Source of the DNA: Aerococcus viridans
GTDB taxonomy: Bacteria; Bacillota; Bacilli; Lactobacillales; Aerococcaceae
Reading direction: 5' to 3'
Assembly: GCF_001543285.1 (NCBI RefSeq)
Contig: NZ_CP014164.1
Location: 62,001 to 126,000, forward strand
DNA length: 64,000 nucleotides
Shown in pieces: positions 20,309 to 28,338 of the stretch; position 1 is the first letter of the stretch; every line of letters begins with the position of its first letter. The translations under genes were made by a program, and so were the position numbers. The notes beneath the pieces were generated by a model that was given only the letters and a program-made list of their open reading frames with translations, was not told the DNA's origin and ran no database searches.

Positions 20309-20797
20309 TTACCCCTTTCCGCTAACTTTATTAGCTACTTGGATGCTATAGCTTGGAGAGTAGTATGCTAAATTATGTTTATTATCCTCATTAAGATATT
20401 TAGCAAATTCATCACTTTTGCGATTAGCTTCAGCTCTTACCTCGTCTAGCTTGTCATTAAAATCAGCATCCAGCTTTAGAATAGCTTTCCAATGTTTATC
20501 AGCTTCTGCCTCAGCCTTTGGCAAATAGTCATTAATATAATTTACACTCTCTTGGTTTTGGATTCGCTGAGCGTTATTATAGATAGCGTGGCTATAGTCC
20601 TCAACCAGCTCCATACGCTTAGCCATCTCACTATTATAATAAGCCTTATACTGTTCTAACTCTAAGCGTGCTAAGCTAGTAGCTTTAATATCTTCTACAC
20701 TAGTAACCTCATGGGCGTTAATCTGCTCATTTAGCTCATTGACTTGCTTGCTCCGTTGCCGTTGGCAACCTAATCCAATACAAGTAGCTGACCCCAT
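20309..20797 (-). CDS. Unknown coiled-coil satellite protein
   Basis: 162 residues, not recognised. A short odd N-terminus (MGSATCIGLGC) is followed by a largely helical, charged protein likely to form a coiled coil (about 15-140, many E/K/Q/A). It contains TSLARLELEQYKAY, a motif shared with the protein at 21314-21607 (HSLARLELEQAELY). The start overlaps the end of the ArpU-like gene by 28 bp, so the two are translationally linked. No membrane segment. Confidence 0.6.
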   Translation of the reverse strand: MGSATCIGLGCQRQRSKQVNELNEQINAHEVTSVEDIKATSLARLELEQYKAYYNSEMAKRMELVEDYSHAIYNNAQRIQNQESVNYINDYLPKAEAEADKHWKAILKLDADFNDKLDEVRAEANRKSDEFAKYLNEDNKHNLAYYSPSYSIQVANKVSGKG

Positions 20798-21198
20798 TTA
20801 TAGCACTCTGCAAAGTTTAGCAAAGCGCTGTTCAATTGGCGGTAGTATGTAGCTTCGCTAATATTATCCGCCTCATAAATTTCATAATCAAAGAATTGTG
20901 TGCCATTCATGAATTTTGATGAAATTCTATGCTTATCTTTGTCAGATAATACATGTATAGCCTGATCAATAGATTTCAACAATTCTGCAGCATCTAGCTT
21001 TCTTTGTACGCCTATCTCTATCTTGCTGCTATTTTGATTTTTATCTTTGTTTGTTGGCATTGACGTTATTTGAGCGGTCAAGGGTTGGTAAACCTCTTGC
21101 ATAGCTACTCGCTTTATTCGGTGGTATTGTTCTAACAGTTTTCGAGCTTTTGCTATTGTTTGTTTCTCGTTAATGCTTATCTCAAATAATCCGCTCAT
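20770..21198 (-). CDS. ArpU-family phage transcriptional regulator
   Basis: 142 residues. The layout matches ArpU-like proteins of phages of Gram-positives: N-terminal helices with KARKLLEQYHRIKRVA, then DKDKHRISSKFM and the C-terminal ISEATYYRQLNSALLNFAE, a sigma-70 region-4-like helix-turn-helix. ArpU proteins act late in phage development, controlling packaging or lysis genes. Here no such genes follow, so it might sense or hijack a helper. AGGAGT lies upstream of the ATG. Confidence 0.7.
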   Translation of the reverse strand: MSGLFEISINEKQTIAKARKLLEQYHRIKRVAMQEVYQPLTAQITSMPTNKDKNQNSSKIEIGVQRKLDAAELLKSIDQAIHVLSDKDKHRISSKFMNGTQFFDYEIYEADNISEATYYRQLNSALLNFAECYKWGQLLVLD

Positions 21199-21313
21199 AA
21201 AAATACTCCTATCCTGAATAATTTTTCTAGTATATTATTTTAGTTCCCTAATCCTTATTAAATCATCATAAAAGGTTAGCTATTGTTAGCATTATTAATA
21301 GGCTGTTATACTA

Positions 21314-21607
21314 TCATTTTCTATCAAGCACAATGCCGTACTTTTCCATTAACTCATCAGCAACATTGTCAAAGTCCATTGATATAATAGCCTCAATTAG
21401 ATCATCAAAAGTGGCTTTATTTTGAATAATGTTGCTTGCTAATATATAAAGCTCTGCTTGCTCTAATTCAAGCCTTGCTAGTGAGTGTTCAACAAAATCA
21501 TGGGAGTGGTGATAATGCTTATAAATTTCCTCATGGTTTTTCAATTGGCTCACTCGTTCGGTTACATATTCATCCGTATTTTGGTAAATTTTAATATTTT
21601 TCTGCAT
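21314..21607 (-). CDS. Unknown satellite protein with SLARLELEQ motif
   Basis: 97 residues, not recognised. Mostly helical and acidic; HSLARLELEQAELYILASNI (about 41-60) resembles a segment of the 20309-20797 protein, suggesting a shared partner or a duplicated domain. AAGGAGC before ATG 21607. It stands in the leftward operon between the winged-helix-like gene and the ArpU-like gene. Confidence 0.6.
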   Translation of the reverse strand: MQKNIKIYQNTDEYVTERVSQLKNHEEIYKHYHHSHDFVEHSLARLELEQAELYILASNIIQNKATFDDLIEAIISMDFDNVADELMEKYGIVLDRK

Positions 21608-21696
21608 GTATTTGCTCCTTTTTTAATGCGTCTAATTTGTCATTATTTGTCCGAACCTTAGCAAAGATTAGCATTTTCTCGGGGTTTACCCGTGGT

Positions 21697-22119
21697 TCAT
21701 TTTCTTTGTTTCGTCTTTGTTCGGCGTTCAAAATCAAATTTGAATCTTGTTTGAATAGGTCTATTAGCTAGTGTCTTGCTGTATTTCTCTTTGTAAGCAT
21801 GGGTTACAGTTAAATCACCATTTCTAACCTTATTCGCACGTAACATCATTGTGTTAGCTTGTTCTTCCAATGACCGGATGCCGTTAATTCTTTCTTCTTC
21901 CGTTTCAGGTATGTAATACCCGCTGTGCGTGCTATCTCGTGAGGAACAAATAACAATGCCGTATCTCATGATTAAATCGTTAATAATGTGATAAAACTCT
22001 CTATTAGTTATACCCCCTAAATTGACTAATTCATCTTTACTAATCATTGTTGCTGATCCAATTGGAATAGCACTTAAAATTAATTGATATTTTTCAGGTA
22101 GTTCATCAAACTTTTTCAT
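21697..22119 (-). CDS. Winged-helix-like DNA-binding protein of the satellite
   Basis: 140 residues. The N-terminal 60 residues (PEKYQLILSAIPIGSATMIS then KDELVNLGGITNREFYHIIN) have the helix spacing of a winged helix, and RYGIVICSSRDSTHSGYYIP could be the wing. The C-terminus is basic (RFKFDFERRTKTKQRK), as in DNA-binding replication or regulatory proteins. It follows the presumed origin, so a replication role is possible but not shown. Confidence 0.55.
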   Translation of the reverse strand: MKKFDELPEKYQLILSAIPIGSATMISKDELVNLGGITNREFYHIINDLIMRYGIVICSSRDSTHSGYYIPETEEERINGIRSLEEQANTMMLRANKVRNGDLTVTHAYKEKYSKTLANRPIQTRFKFDFERRTKTKQRK

Positions 22120-22130
22120 GTAATGCCTCC

Positions 22131-22292
22131 TTAGTCCTCTAGTTCAATACCCAATACATAAGCTAACCGCTCAATATCTTGATAAAATAAGTCTTGTAAG
22201 TCCTCAACGGTGATTGGTTCACCAGTTTCTTTATCTGTAATTGCTGCTTGGGTCATTTTGTATAAGTCTTGTAAATAGTCGTTTACTGTCAT
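22131..22292 (-). CDS. Small acidic satellite protein
   Basis: 53 residues, MTVNDYLQDLYKMTQAAITD then KETGEPITVEDLQDLFYQDI, ending in acidic LEED-like residues. AAAGGAGAG sits 8 bp before the ATG, and it precedes the winged-helix gene by 11 bp in the same direction. No family recognised; size and charge recall small phage modulators. Translated cleanly with no stops, so I consider it real. Confidence 0.55.
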   Translation of the reverse strand: MTVNDYLQDLYKMTQAAITDKETGEPITVEDLQDLFYQDIERLAYVLGIELED

Positions 22293-22642
22293 TCTATTTC
22301 TCTCCTTTAGTTGTAGTTTGTAGTAATTTCATCCTACCTTTTCCAACAATTGGTATTTAACCTGTGGGTGGTGTGTGACTAGTTGTAATTGTTGTAATTC
22401 TTCCATAATTGCATTTTTATCACGTTAAACCCTTGATATATTAATGTTTATGTTAATCTTGTAATTTGTAATTGTAAGAATGATAAACTCTCTCTAATAT
22501 ATTTCCTATATAGCTATTTAAATATAAATAAAAAAGTTTATAAAATAGTAATTACATAATTACAAATTGGGTTTTTCCTTACTCTATCAAGGGATGAAAC
22601 GTAATTTTATTTAAAATTACAGACAATTACATAATTACATTT
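22293..22642. other. Presumed replication origin of the satellite
   Basis: 350 bp without genes between the helicase gene and the small-gene cluster, very AT-rich. The 15-mer AATTACATAATTACA occurs at 22550-22564 and 22625-22639, with further ATTACA/TGTAAT units around 22391, 22456 and 22616, plus GTAATTTTATTTAAAATTAC, a hairpin at 22601-22620. TATCAAGGG is present in both orientations, at 22430-22438 (minus) and 22585-22593 (plus). Satellite islands carry their iteron-type origin next to the primase/helicase genes, which is where this lies. Confidence 0.65.
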
Positions 22643-23965
22643 TTATTCTCTTTTATACCCTTGTTCCGGTTTTCCATTAATCCTTACAGTCTGATAACTC
22701 CAATCAGGTTGATTGTCCATATACCCTTTAATTTTCGAATACTTGCTTTGTGCTTGGTGGTAGCTGGCATCAAGATTGAACACAACGGATAAGATTTCCT
22801 TAGTAGTCGTGCGCTCTATATGATGATCACTACCAAAATAGTCCCCGTTCTGATAATTGAGGTAACTCTTGCGTTTATCCTCTGTTTTTAGGTTATTCCA
22901 GTTCTCACTTACGGGCATATTTAGGTAGTTTTCTATTTCTTCTATATCCAACCCTTTGAATTGAGCTTTACCCCGATATGTTTCAGCAATCTTATTGATA
23001 GCCTCGTTGCGATCAACATGTATTTTAGCTTTTTCTTCAAAATATAGATGCTTAGCCTCTGCCCATATTTGTTGAATAGTGTCGTCCGTCATATCAAACG
23101 GGCTCTTTGTGGCGCTGTCATCCTCTAATGGGATAGGGAAGAAACGTCTATTGCCTGTGAAGTCAGTTAGGTACTCGGTGGCGTTGGTTGTGCCTATGAA
23201 GGTGTTGGTACGTGGTAGGGTGCTTACGTTCTTTTCATAAGGCAACCTTACCTTGTCCTCTGATGAACTTAGAAAGCCTTTGGTGTTCTCTATTTCTGAT
23301 TTTCTAAGGCTTGCTAATTCGCTTAACTCTACTATCCATGCGCCTATTAGCAATTGGTTGTCGTCCTTGTGCTGCCCCATGCCTTTTAGGGTGTCTACAA
23401 AATACTTACCCGCTAACTTACCTGCAAGGGTGGACTTACCCGCCCCTTGTGAGCCCTCTAGTATGGGCACAATTTCAAACTTGATACCGGGATAGTAAAT
23501 ACGGGCTATACCACCACATAACCACCGCTTAGCCACCTCCCTGTTGTATTCATCATCAGTCGCTCCTAAGTAGTCTATAAACAGGCTTTCTACACGTTTT
23601 ACGCCGTCCCATGGCTTAGCCTCTATAAATTCTTTTATCGGGTGGTAGGGTTTATCTTGGGCAATGGTCATCACCACATCCTCAATATCGTTCTGAACAA
23701 ATTTCAAGTTATATTCATCATCAATTTTCACCCTAAGGGATTTTAAGTGCATTTCATCAATAGGTCGCTTGTTAATAGTCGGTATTCTCGCAAATTCATC
23801 AAACCCTAGCTGCTGTCCAATAGGTAACATGCTGATGATTACACGTAAGTTGTATAAAGACTTGGTAACGTTGCCGTTACTACTTTTACGGAACAAACCC
23901 GTGGTGTTGCTCTCTTTCTGAACATTTTCAATTTGTTGAATAATATCTTTTGGAAATTCTGCCAT
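22643..23965 (-). CDS. VapE-family superfamily 3-like helicase (satellite replication)
   Basis: 440 residues. The core is the virulence-associated-E P-loop ATPase: Walker A LEGSQGAGKSTLAGKL, Walker B region AWIVELSELASL, and sensor-like FIGTTNATEYLTDFTGNRRF. The N-terminus (to about 120) lacks a primase active site, which is supplied by the next gene. Such proteins unwind the satellite origin during helper-driven replication. It starts 2 bp after the primase stop (minus strand), so they form a pri-rep pair. Confidence 0.85.
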   Translation of the reverse strand: MAEFPKDIIQQIENVQKESNTTGLFRKSSNGNVTKSLYNLRVIISMLPIGQQLGFDEFARIPTINKRPIDEMHLKSLRVKIDDEYNLKFVQNDIEDVVMTIAQDKPYHPIKEFIEAKPWDGVKRVESLFIDYLGATDDEYNREVAKRWLCGGIARIYYPGIKFEIVPILEGSQGAGKSTLAGKLAGKYFVDTLKGMGQHKDDNQLLIGAWIVELSELASLRKSEIENTKGFLSSSEDKVRLPYEKNVSTLPRTNTFIGTTNATEYLTDFTGNRRFFPIPLEDDSATKSPFDMTDDTIQQIWAEAKHLYFEEKAKIHVDRNEAINKIAETYRGKAQFKGLDIEEIENYLNMPVSENWNNLKTEDKRKSYLNYQNGDYFGSDHHIERTTTKEILSVVFNLDASYHQAQSKYSKIKGYMDNQPDWSYQTVRINGKPEQGYKRE

Positions 23966-23966
23966 A

Positions 23967-24842
23967 TTATGCCCCCTTTCTTTGTTTTCGTTCTTCTGCC
24001 TTTACAACACTATTAATCACGTTTACTAGCTCATTGTGTGGGAATGGTGGCGTACAGTGATTGTCTGCCCAATCGACACATAGATTATAAATAGCATGGG
24101 CATTTACATTCGCTTTAATCAATACGCCCACCGCTTGAGTGAAAAAAACGTTCCTCCCGGGCTCTTGAATACCCTCCATATAAACTTGATCTAATAATTT
24201 TGGTATGCGCCCCTTAGATTGCGGGTTAAACGATTGCATTGGCGGGGTAGGTTCTTGTTTTTTATCAGCAATAATCGGATATGGTTTCCCTGTATCGTTT
24301 ATCACTACCTCGTAAGGTAATCGCCCATTGTCTACTGGTAGCCCCTGTAATTGGGAATAGGTACTTGCTGATTGGTCGCAATATTCACTCGGAAATAGGC
24401 TATATACTTGCTGTGTAGTCGCTTGAGTTTCCGCTTGGGTCATTGGTCTAGGTGGTGCAAGAACAACCCGTATACGCCCTGAATTTGGGGTATTTCGTAT
24501 CGTTCCCCATGCCATATACTGATAATTAGCTAGCTTACTATGTATCATCTTTAGCATGTCCTTATAGGTCATAGGCTTGGCATCCGGTTGGGCTTCAAAA
24601 TCAAGCGTAATAAGCGTTCGGTTAATAAGGTTATCGTTATTTCTGCCTTTTTCGATATCTTTCAGCTTGCCAGCTAGAAAATAAGGCATACTTTTCTTAG
24701 TTTTTTCTAGTGCTTTATCTACCCCATGCACTTTCACAGGGGTAGAGGTGTTAATTAAAGCCTTTAGAGTGTTGAAATCGTTCCCTTGTTGATTGAGGGG
24801 GCTCAATACATTTGTATTTAACCCGTTGCTAATGTAAATCAT
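23967..24842 (-). CDS. Primase-like protein (PriCT-type) of the satellite
   Basis: 291 residues. The N-terminal two thirds resemble the primase/polymerase part of bifunctional phage primases, with acidic motif RTLITLDFEA and QLQGLPVDNGRLPYE. The C-terminal segment PGRNVFFTQAVGVLIKANVN then WADNHCTPPFPHNELVNVIN fits a primase C-terminal helical domain. TAGGAGGT precedes ATG 24842. It pairs with the helicase downstream. In many islands primase and helicase are one protein; here they are split. Confidence 0.75.
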   Translation of the reverse strand: MIYISNGLNTNVLSPLNQQGNDFNTLKALINTSTPVKVHGVDKALEKTKKSMPYFLAGKLKDIEKGRNNDNLINRTLITLDFEAQPDAKPMTYKDMLKMIHSKLANYQYMAWGTIRNTPNSGRIRVVLAPPRPMTQAETQATTQQVYSLFPSEYCDQSASTYSQLQGLPVDNGRLPYEVVINDTGKPYPIIADKKQEPTPPMQSFNPQSKGRIPKLLDQVYMEGIQEPGRNVFFTQAVGVLIKANVNAHAIYNLCVDWADNHCTPPFPHNELVNVINSVVKAEERKQRKGA

Positions 24843-24853
24843 TCTTTTACCTC

Positions 24854-25030
24854 CTAATCAAACAGACCCCATTGCGCACAACGGAATAGGCTAAACGCAC
24901 CAATCAGGCCGGATGCCAAAGCCGTTTTCATATCGACAAAAAATATAAGCATTACTGATATTGTGAAAATATAGCACCATTGCCATTGTTTGAAATTTAT
25001 GAATTGCTGCTTAGTCATATACTTTCGCAT
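24854..25030 (-). CDS. Small membrane protein of the satellite
   Basis: 58 residues, with a strongly hydrophobic helix WCYIFTISVMLIFFVDM (about 18-34) and a second weaker one (ALASGLIGAFSLFRC). GAGGAGGC before its ATG overlaps the end of the upstream gene. No family known; it might be a superinfection or small-toxin type membrane protein, but nothing shows that. Confidence 0.55.
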   Translation of the reverse strand: MRKYMTKQQFINFKQWQWCYIFTISVMLIFFVDMKTALASGLIGAFSLFRCAQWGLFD

Positions 25031-25031
25031 C

Positions 25032-25289
25032 CTAAGCCTCCTCCATTAATACATTAATCAGTTCTTTCATTTTCTTATTTTCTTCAGAAACCGCACTCAT
25101 CAAATAGATCATCTTTTCAAAGTTTTGAGTTGCATAATTCCCAACCACTAGCATGTTGTCGTTCGTTCTGTCATTTTTAACGTTAAAGATAGGTCTATCT
25201 AATTCGGAAATAACCATATTTAGTAAATCTGTATTAATATCTTGATTTTCGATACATTCTTCTAAACTTTCTAATTTGTAAATATCCAT
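25032..25289 (-). CDS. Unknown acidic satellite protein
   Basis: 85 residues, MDIYKLESLEECIENQDINT then DLLNMVISELDRPIFNVKND, ending KKMKELINVLMEEA. Largely helical; no family recognised. AAAGGAGAT lies before the ATG. First of the replication part of the leftward operon, 2 bp before the membrane-protein gene. Confidence 0.55.
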   Translation of the reverse strand: MDIYKLESLEECIENQDINTDLLNMVISELDRPIFNVKNDRTNDNMLVVGNYATQNFEKMIYLMSAVSEENKKMKELINVLMEEA

Positions 25290-25309
25290 GTTTAAAATCT
25301 CCTTTATAT

Positions 25310-25402
25310 TTGGTACAATAAAGGCATAAAGAGCTTTATTCGTGGTGGAATTTTAGCTATTGGCTTAGGGAGTTGCTGCTCTACTAAGCCTTTTTTTATG
25401 CC
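25310..25402 (+). ncRNA. Candidate small RNA with its own terminator, antisense within the satellite operon
   Basis: In the 226-bp gap between two minus-strand genes the plus strand reads GGCTTAG, a 15-base loop, CTAAGCC and seven T residues (terminator 25360-25397). The segment starts AATAAAGGCATAAAGAGC and ends TTTTTTTATGCCTTTAA, so its ends could also pair. There is no ORF. The direction opposes all surrounding genes, so it may be an antisense regulator of the replication operon. The promoter was not pinned down. Confidence 0.4.
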
Positions 25403-25515
25403 TTTAAATAGCTTTGTTAGTGTTTTTTTGTTCCTATTGCCTTACTCTAGCTATCTGCCAAGTTAAAAGTAAGGGTTTCTTTCGTTTCTTCTAGTGTGTG
25501 GGAGCACTCTATTTT

Positions 25516-25794
25516 TTAATTAATTCTATGTTGTGAAATAAACTCATTTAATTCTTTCTTTTTGATATATTGCTTGTTGCCTATCTGATACACCGGCAAA
25601 CCTTTCTCCACAAAGTTTTTTGTAAATGTATTTGTTGATACACTAGCCAACTCGCAAGCCTCTTTGGTTGTCAGGTACTCTTTTGCGTACCCTATATCAC
25701 GCTTAGCCTCGCTTATTGCTTGGGCATAAACGTCTTTAAGTTCGCTTTGTAACCCCGTATAAAACGCCGGTGGTAACTCTAGCTGCAATCCCAT
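25516..25794 (-). CDS. Excisionase-like helix-turn-helix protein
   Basis: 92 residues from MGLQLELPPAF (25794), chosen because GGGAGGTG lies directly upstream; an in-frame ATG six codons earlier would bury that site. The C-terminal 50 residues, YLTTKEACELASVSTNTFTK then FVEKGLPVYQIGNKQYIKKK, are a MerR-type winged helix (HTH_17) as in AlpA/excisionase proteins. In PICI islands such proteins activate excision or the replication operon. It is second in the leftward operon. Confidence 0.75.
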   Translation of the reverse strand: MGLQLELPPAFYTGLQSELKDVYAQAISEAKRDIGYAKEYLTTKEACELASVSTNTFTKNFVEKGLPVYQIGNKQYIKKKELNEFISQHRIN

Positions 25795-25813
25795 TATTTC
25801 ACCTCCCTTCAAT

Positions 25814-25868
25814 GCATCCGGATGTCAATTTTTGTCAAGTTTTGCCCCCCTTTCACTGCATCCGGATG
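25814..25868. promoter_or_regulatory. Paired GCATCCGGATG sites between the Cro-like and excisionase-like genes
   Basis: GCATCCGGATG at 25814-25824 and 25858-25868, 44 bp apart, each followed by a TCAA/ACAA and TTTTGTCA tail. A third copy of the palindrome lies at 19392-19403. Spacing and position suggest a regulator binding site in the early operon. Confidence 0.45.
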
Positions 25869-25885
25869 ACAAGTTTTGTCAGGTT

Positions 25886-26095
25886 CTATACCTCTACTAC
25901 ATAAGGTTTCAGCCCTAGTAGTTCGTCAATAGAACAATCTAGGTATTCTGCTAATGTGATTAGGGTTCTTCCTGATGGTATTGTTCTTTGATAGTAGAAT
26001 TTTGTTAAGCTATCTTTAGATAAGCCTGTTTCTTTATGAACATCAGCCACTTTCTTATGTTTTGTGGCTAGTACAATTGAAAAGTTGTTTTTCAT
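25886..26095 (-). CDS. Cro-like XRE-family regulator
   Basis: 69 residues, a bare helix-turn-helix of the Xre/Cro type: HKKVADVHKETGLSKDSLTK, then TLITLAEYLDCSIDELLGL. First gene of the leftward early operon, divergent from the CI-type repressor at 26236. Its promoter overlaps operators shared with that repressor. AGGAGGTT before the ATG. Confidence 0.8.
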   Translation of the reverse strand: MKNNFSIVLATKHKKVADVHKETGLSKDSLTKFYYQRTIPSGRTLITLAEYLDCSIDELLGLKPYVVEV

Positions 26096-26108
26096 TTCTT
26101 TTAACCTC

Positions 26109-26186
26109 CTGTTCTTTTCTGTTCCTTACACGTATATTGTAAACTGTCTTTTTCTGTTCGTCAAGGAAATATCTGTCTTTTTCTGT
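26109..26186. promoter_or_regulatory. Repressor operators and leftward early promoter
   Basis: Three direct repeats of CTGTCTTTTTCTGT type: 26109-26125 (variant), 26144-26160 and 26173-26186. The leftward promoter is TTGACG (26164-26159) and TACAAT (26141-26136), 17 bp apart; the middle operator fills its spacer, so binding would block the early operon. The rightward repressor promoter lies after the third repeat, with TGG-TAAAAT near 26202 as an extended -10. Confidence 0.65.
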
Positions 26187-26235
26187 ATTTTAATTTTCTT
26201 TATGGTAAAATGTAGCTAACATAAGGAGGTTAATC

Positions 26236-27027
26236 ATGGAACAAAATAAAAGATTAGGTGAACGAATCAAGAAAATACGAAAAAAACTGGGAATGTCGCA
26301 ATTAGAATTTTCAAAAGCTATCGGTGCAACTAAATCTGCTGTTAGTAATTGGGAAAATGGATATAACGCACCCAACAATGAAAGGATTAAAGCTATTGCG
26401 AACCTTGGAAACACAACGGTTGATGCTTTGCTTTATGGCTCATTAAATGATCGTGTAGGCAATCTGCTTAATGCTGCAATTGATAGCGACAACCCAACAT
26501 ATAACAAGAAACTTGATGATTTAATTACTGATTACCTAGTTAAGCATGAGAATTTAATAGATATTGTTATTGGATATAATCCGGATGCTGATGATGAAAA
26601 TATCGACATAGAACAAGCAATGAAAGAGAACTTTATAAATCAAAATTTACCGGTATTTATAAATAAATTCGATATTCAAGCTCAAGATGATGACGAGGAT
26701 ATTATCAATAAATTTATAGGCTATGTTAAGTCTATAATTCCTTTTGATGTGAACACCTTTGAGGGCGTTAAAAAATCCATATTCTATACTTTAGAGCAAA
26801 TAAATCCAAAAATTGTCTACACTCAGGAGACTATTGAAGAGTTTATAGATAACGATAAGAAAGATAAGTATCGTAAATTAAAAGGGGAAACATTGAAAGA
26901 TAGAATTGACCAATATTATATTTATCAGTTACATAGCAGAGTTAGGGATGTTCTCGGTGAGGTCATTGATGAATACGTGGATACAATATATAACAAAGTT
27001 GACGAGGACAAATTGAACGAGGAATAA
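26236..27027 (+). CDS. CI/Stl-type XRE-family repressor of the satellite
   Basis: 263 residues. The N-terminal helix-turn-helix is LGERIKKIRKKLGMSQLEFS then KAIGATKSAVSNWENGYNAP; the C-terminal 190 residues are acidic and helical, with no Ser-Lys protease dyad seen. That makes RecA-driven self-cleavage unlikely and fits derepression by a helper-phage protein, as for Stl repressors. ATAAGGAGG precedes ATG 26236. Divergent from the Cro-like gene, upstream of the integrase. Confidence 0.8.
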   Translation: MEQNKRLGERIKKIRKKLGMSQLEFSKAIGATKSAVSNWENGYNAPNNERIKAIANLGNTTVDALLYGSLNDRVGNLLNAAIDSDNPTYNKKLDDLITDYLVKHENLIDIVIGYNPDADDENIDIEQAMKENFINQNLPVFINKFDIQAQDDDEDIINKFIGYVKSIIPFDVNTFEGVKKSIFYTLEQINPKIVYTQETIEEFIDNDKKDKYRKLKGETLKDRIDQYYIYQLHSRVRDVLGEVIDEYVDTIYNKVDEDKLNEE

Positions 27028-27082
27028 CCTTATATTTCCTTTCTTTTGGTGTGTGGGAGCATATTAGGAAGGACTGTTACCA

Positions 27083-28249
27083 TTGGCTACTTATAAGCAA
27101 TATGAAACGAATAAGGGCACGTTTTGGCGTGTTAGTGGTTATCTTGGTGTTGACCCATTGACTGGTAAGCAAACTAACTATAACAAGCGAGGTTTTAAAA
27201 CAAAAAAAGAAGCTAAACATTATTACGATAATGCTAAGCTTCAATTTAATAATGGGGTATATGATACTAGTAAACCAATCAGACAAACTTTTGAGACTGT
27301 TTATAATGAATGGTTAGATATCTATGCTGATGATGTTGAAAGTAGTACCTTGAATAAGACTAAGCAATATTTTAGATTACATATATTGCCTCAGTTTGGG
27401 CATATTCTCATTGATAAAATTAATAGCAGCTTATTACAACAAACTCTAAAAGAATGGCGCTTGAAGTATAAAAGCTTTAAAAAGTTTTATAACTATACAT
27501 GTAGGGTACTTGATTACGCTCATTTTAAAGGGTATATCACTGAAAACCCTAAGACAAAGGTTATTGTACCAAAAGCCAAAGTTCAATATAAGCAAACTAA
27601 GACAACAGAAGATTTTTATACAAAAGATGAGTTAAATCAATTCTTACAGTATGCTGAACAGTATTCAAAAGATCTAGACAACGGTATGTGGTACACCTTT
27701 TTCCGAATGTTGGCATTTGTTGGTATTCGGCGAGGTGAAGCGTTAGCCCTTACTTGGAACGATATCAATTTCAAAGAAAAAACAATCAACATAGATAAGG
27801 CTTTGAAAGTAGGGGACAACAATATCCCATATATTGGGGATACTAAAAATAGTAATAGTGATCGTATACTTACCTTAGATGATATTACAGTAAGTATATT
27901 GAAACGTTGGAAAGTTCAGCAAGCGAGGATATTGTTAGGGTTTGGCTATAACGTAACTGCTCCTAACCAATTGCTATTTTCTAAGTTAGATAATACGCAC
28001 TTAGATGTTTCTAGTCCTCGTAATCGTTTAGAACGGATATGCAAGAAGAACAATTTCAAGATGATAAACATTCATGGCTTCCGCCATACGCATTGTTCAC
28101 TACTGTTTGAAGCTGGTGTACCTATGAAAGATGTTATGGATAGGTTAGGGCATTCTGATATTCAAACGACTATGAATATCTATACCCACGTTACTAAAGA
28201 AAGTAAAAATAAATCTGCTCAAATGTTCGCAAAATATGTTAATTTTTAG
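27083..28249 (+). CDS. int: Tyrosine recombinase (integrase) of the island
   Basis: 388 residues from TTG 27083, with AGGAAGGAC upstream. The N-terminal arm-DNA-binding domain (about 1-60) is followed by a core-binding SAM-like domain (about 70-160) and the catalytic domain. Catalytic residues are visible in GIRRGEALAL (Arg), HGFRHTHCS (His-x-x-Arg) and LGHSDIQTTMNIYTHV (His and nucleophile Tyr). It catalyses site-specific recombination at tRNA-Lys. The gene ends 90 bp from attR, the normal position. Confidence 0.95.
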   Translation: MATYKQYETNKGTFWRVSGYLGVDPLTGKQTNYNKRGFKTKKEAKHYYDNAKLQFNNGVYDTSKPIRQTFETVYNEWLDIYADDVESSTLNKTKQYFRLHILPQFGHILIDKINSSLLQQTLKEWRLKYKSFKKFYNYTCRVLDYAHFKGYITENPKTKVIVPKAKVQYKQTKTTEDFYTKDELNQFLQYAEQYSKDLDNGMWYTFFRMLAFVGIRRGEALALTWNDINFKEKTINIDKALKVGDNNIPYIGDTKNSNSDRILTLDDITVSILKRWKVQQARILLGFGYNVTAPNQLLFSKLDNTHLDVSSPRNRLERICKKNNFKMINIHGFRHTHCSLLFEAGVPMKDVMDRLGHSDIQTTMNIYTHVTKESKNKSAQMFAKYVNF

Positions 28250-28253
28250 AAAG

Positions 28254-28276
28254 TCTAAACACATATCTAAACACAT
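28254..28276. repeat. Integrase arm-type sites, right end (two copies)
   Basis: TCTAAACACAT at 28254-28264 and 28266-28276, just past the integrase stop. Identical to the left-end copies and in the same orientation. Confidence 0.7.
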
Positions 28277-28338
28277 TGGCAAAAATCAGCTTAAAAATGT
28301 TTATAAATGCTGTTATATCAATATTCTTATAGGATAAT

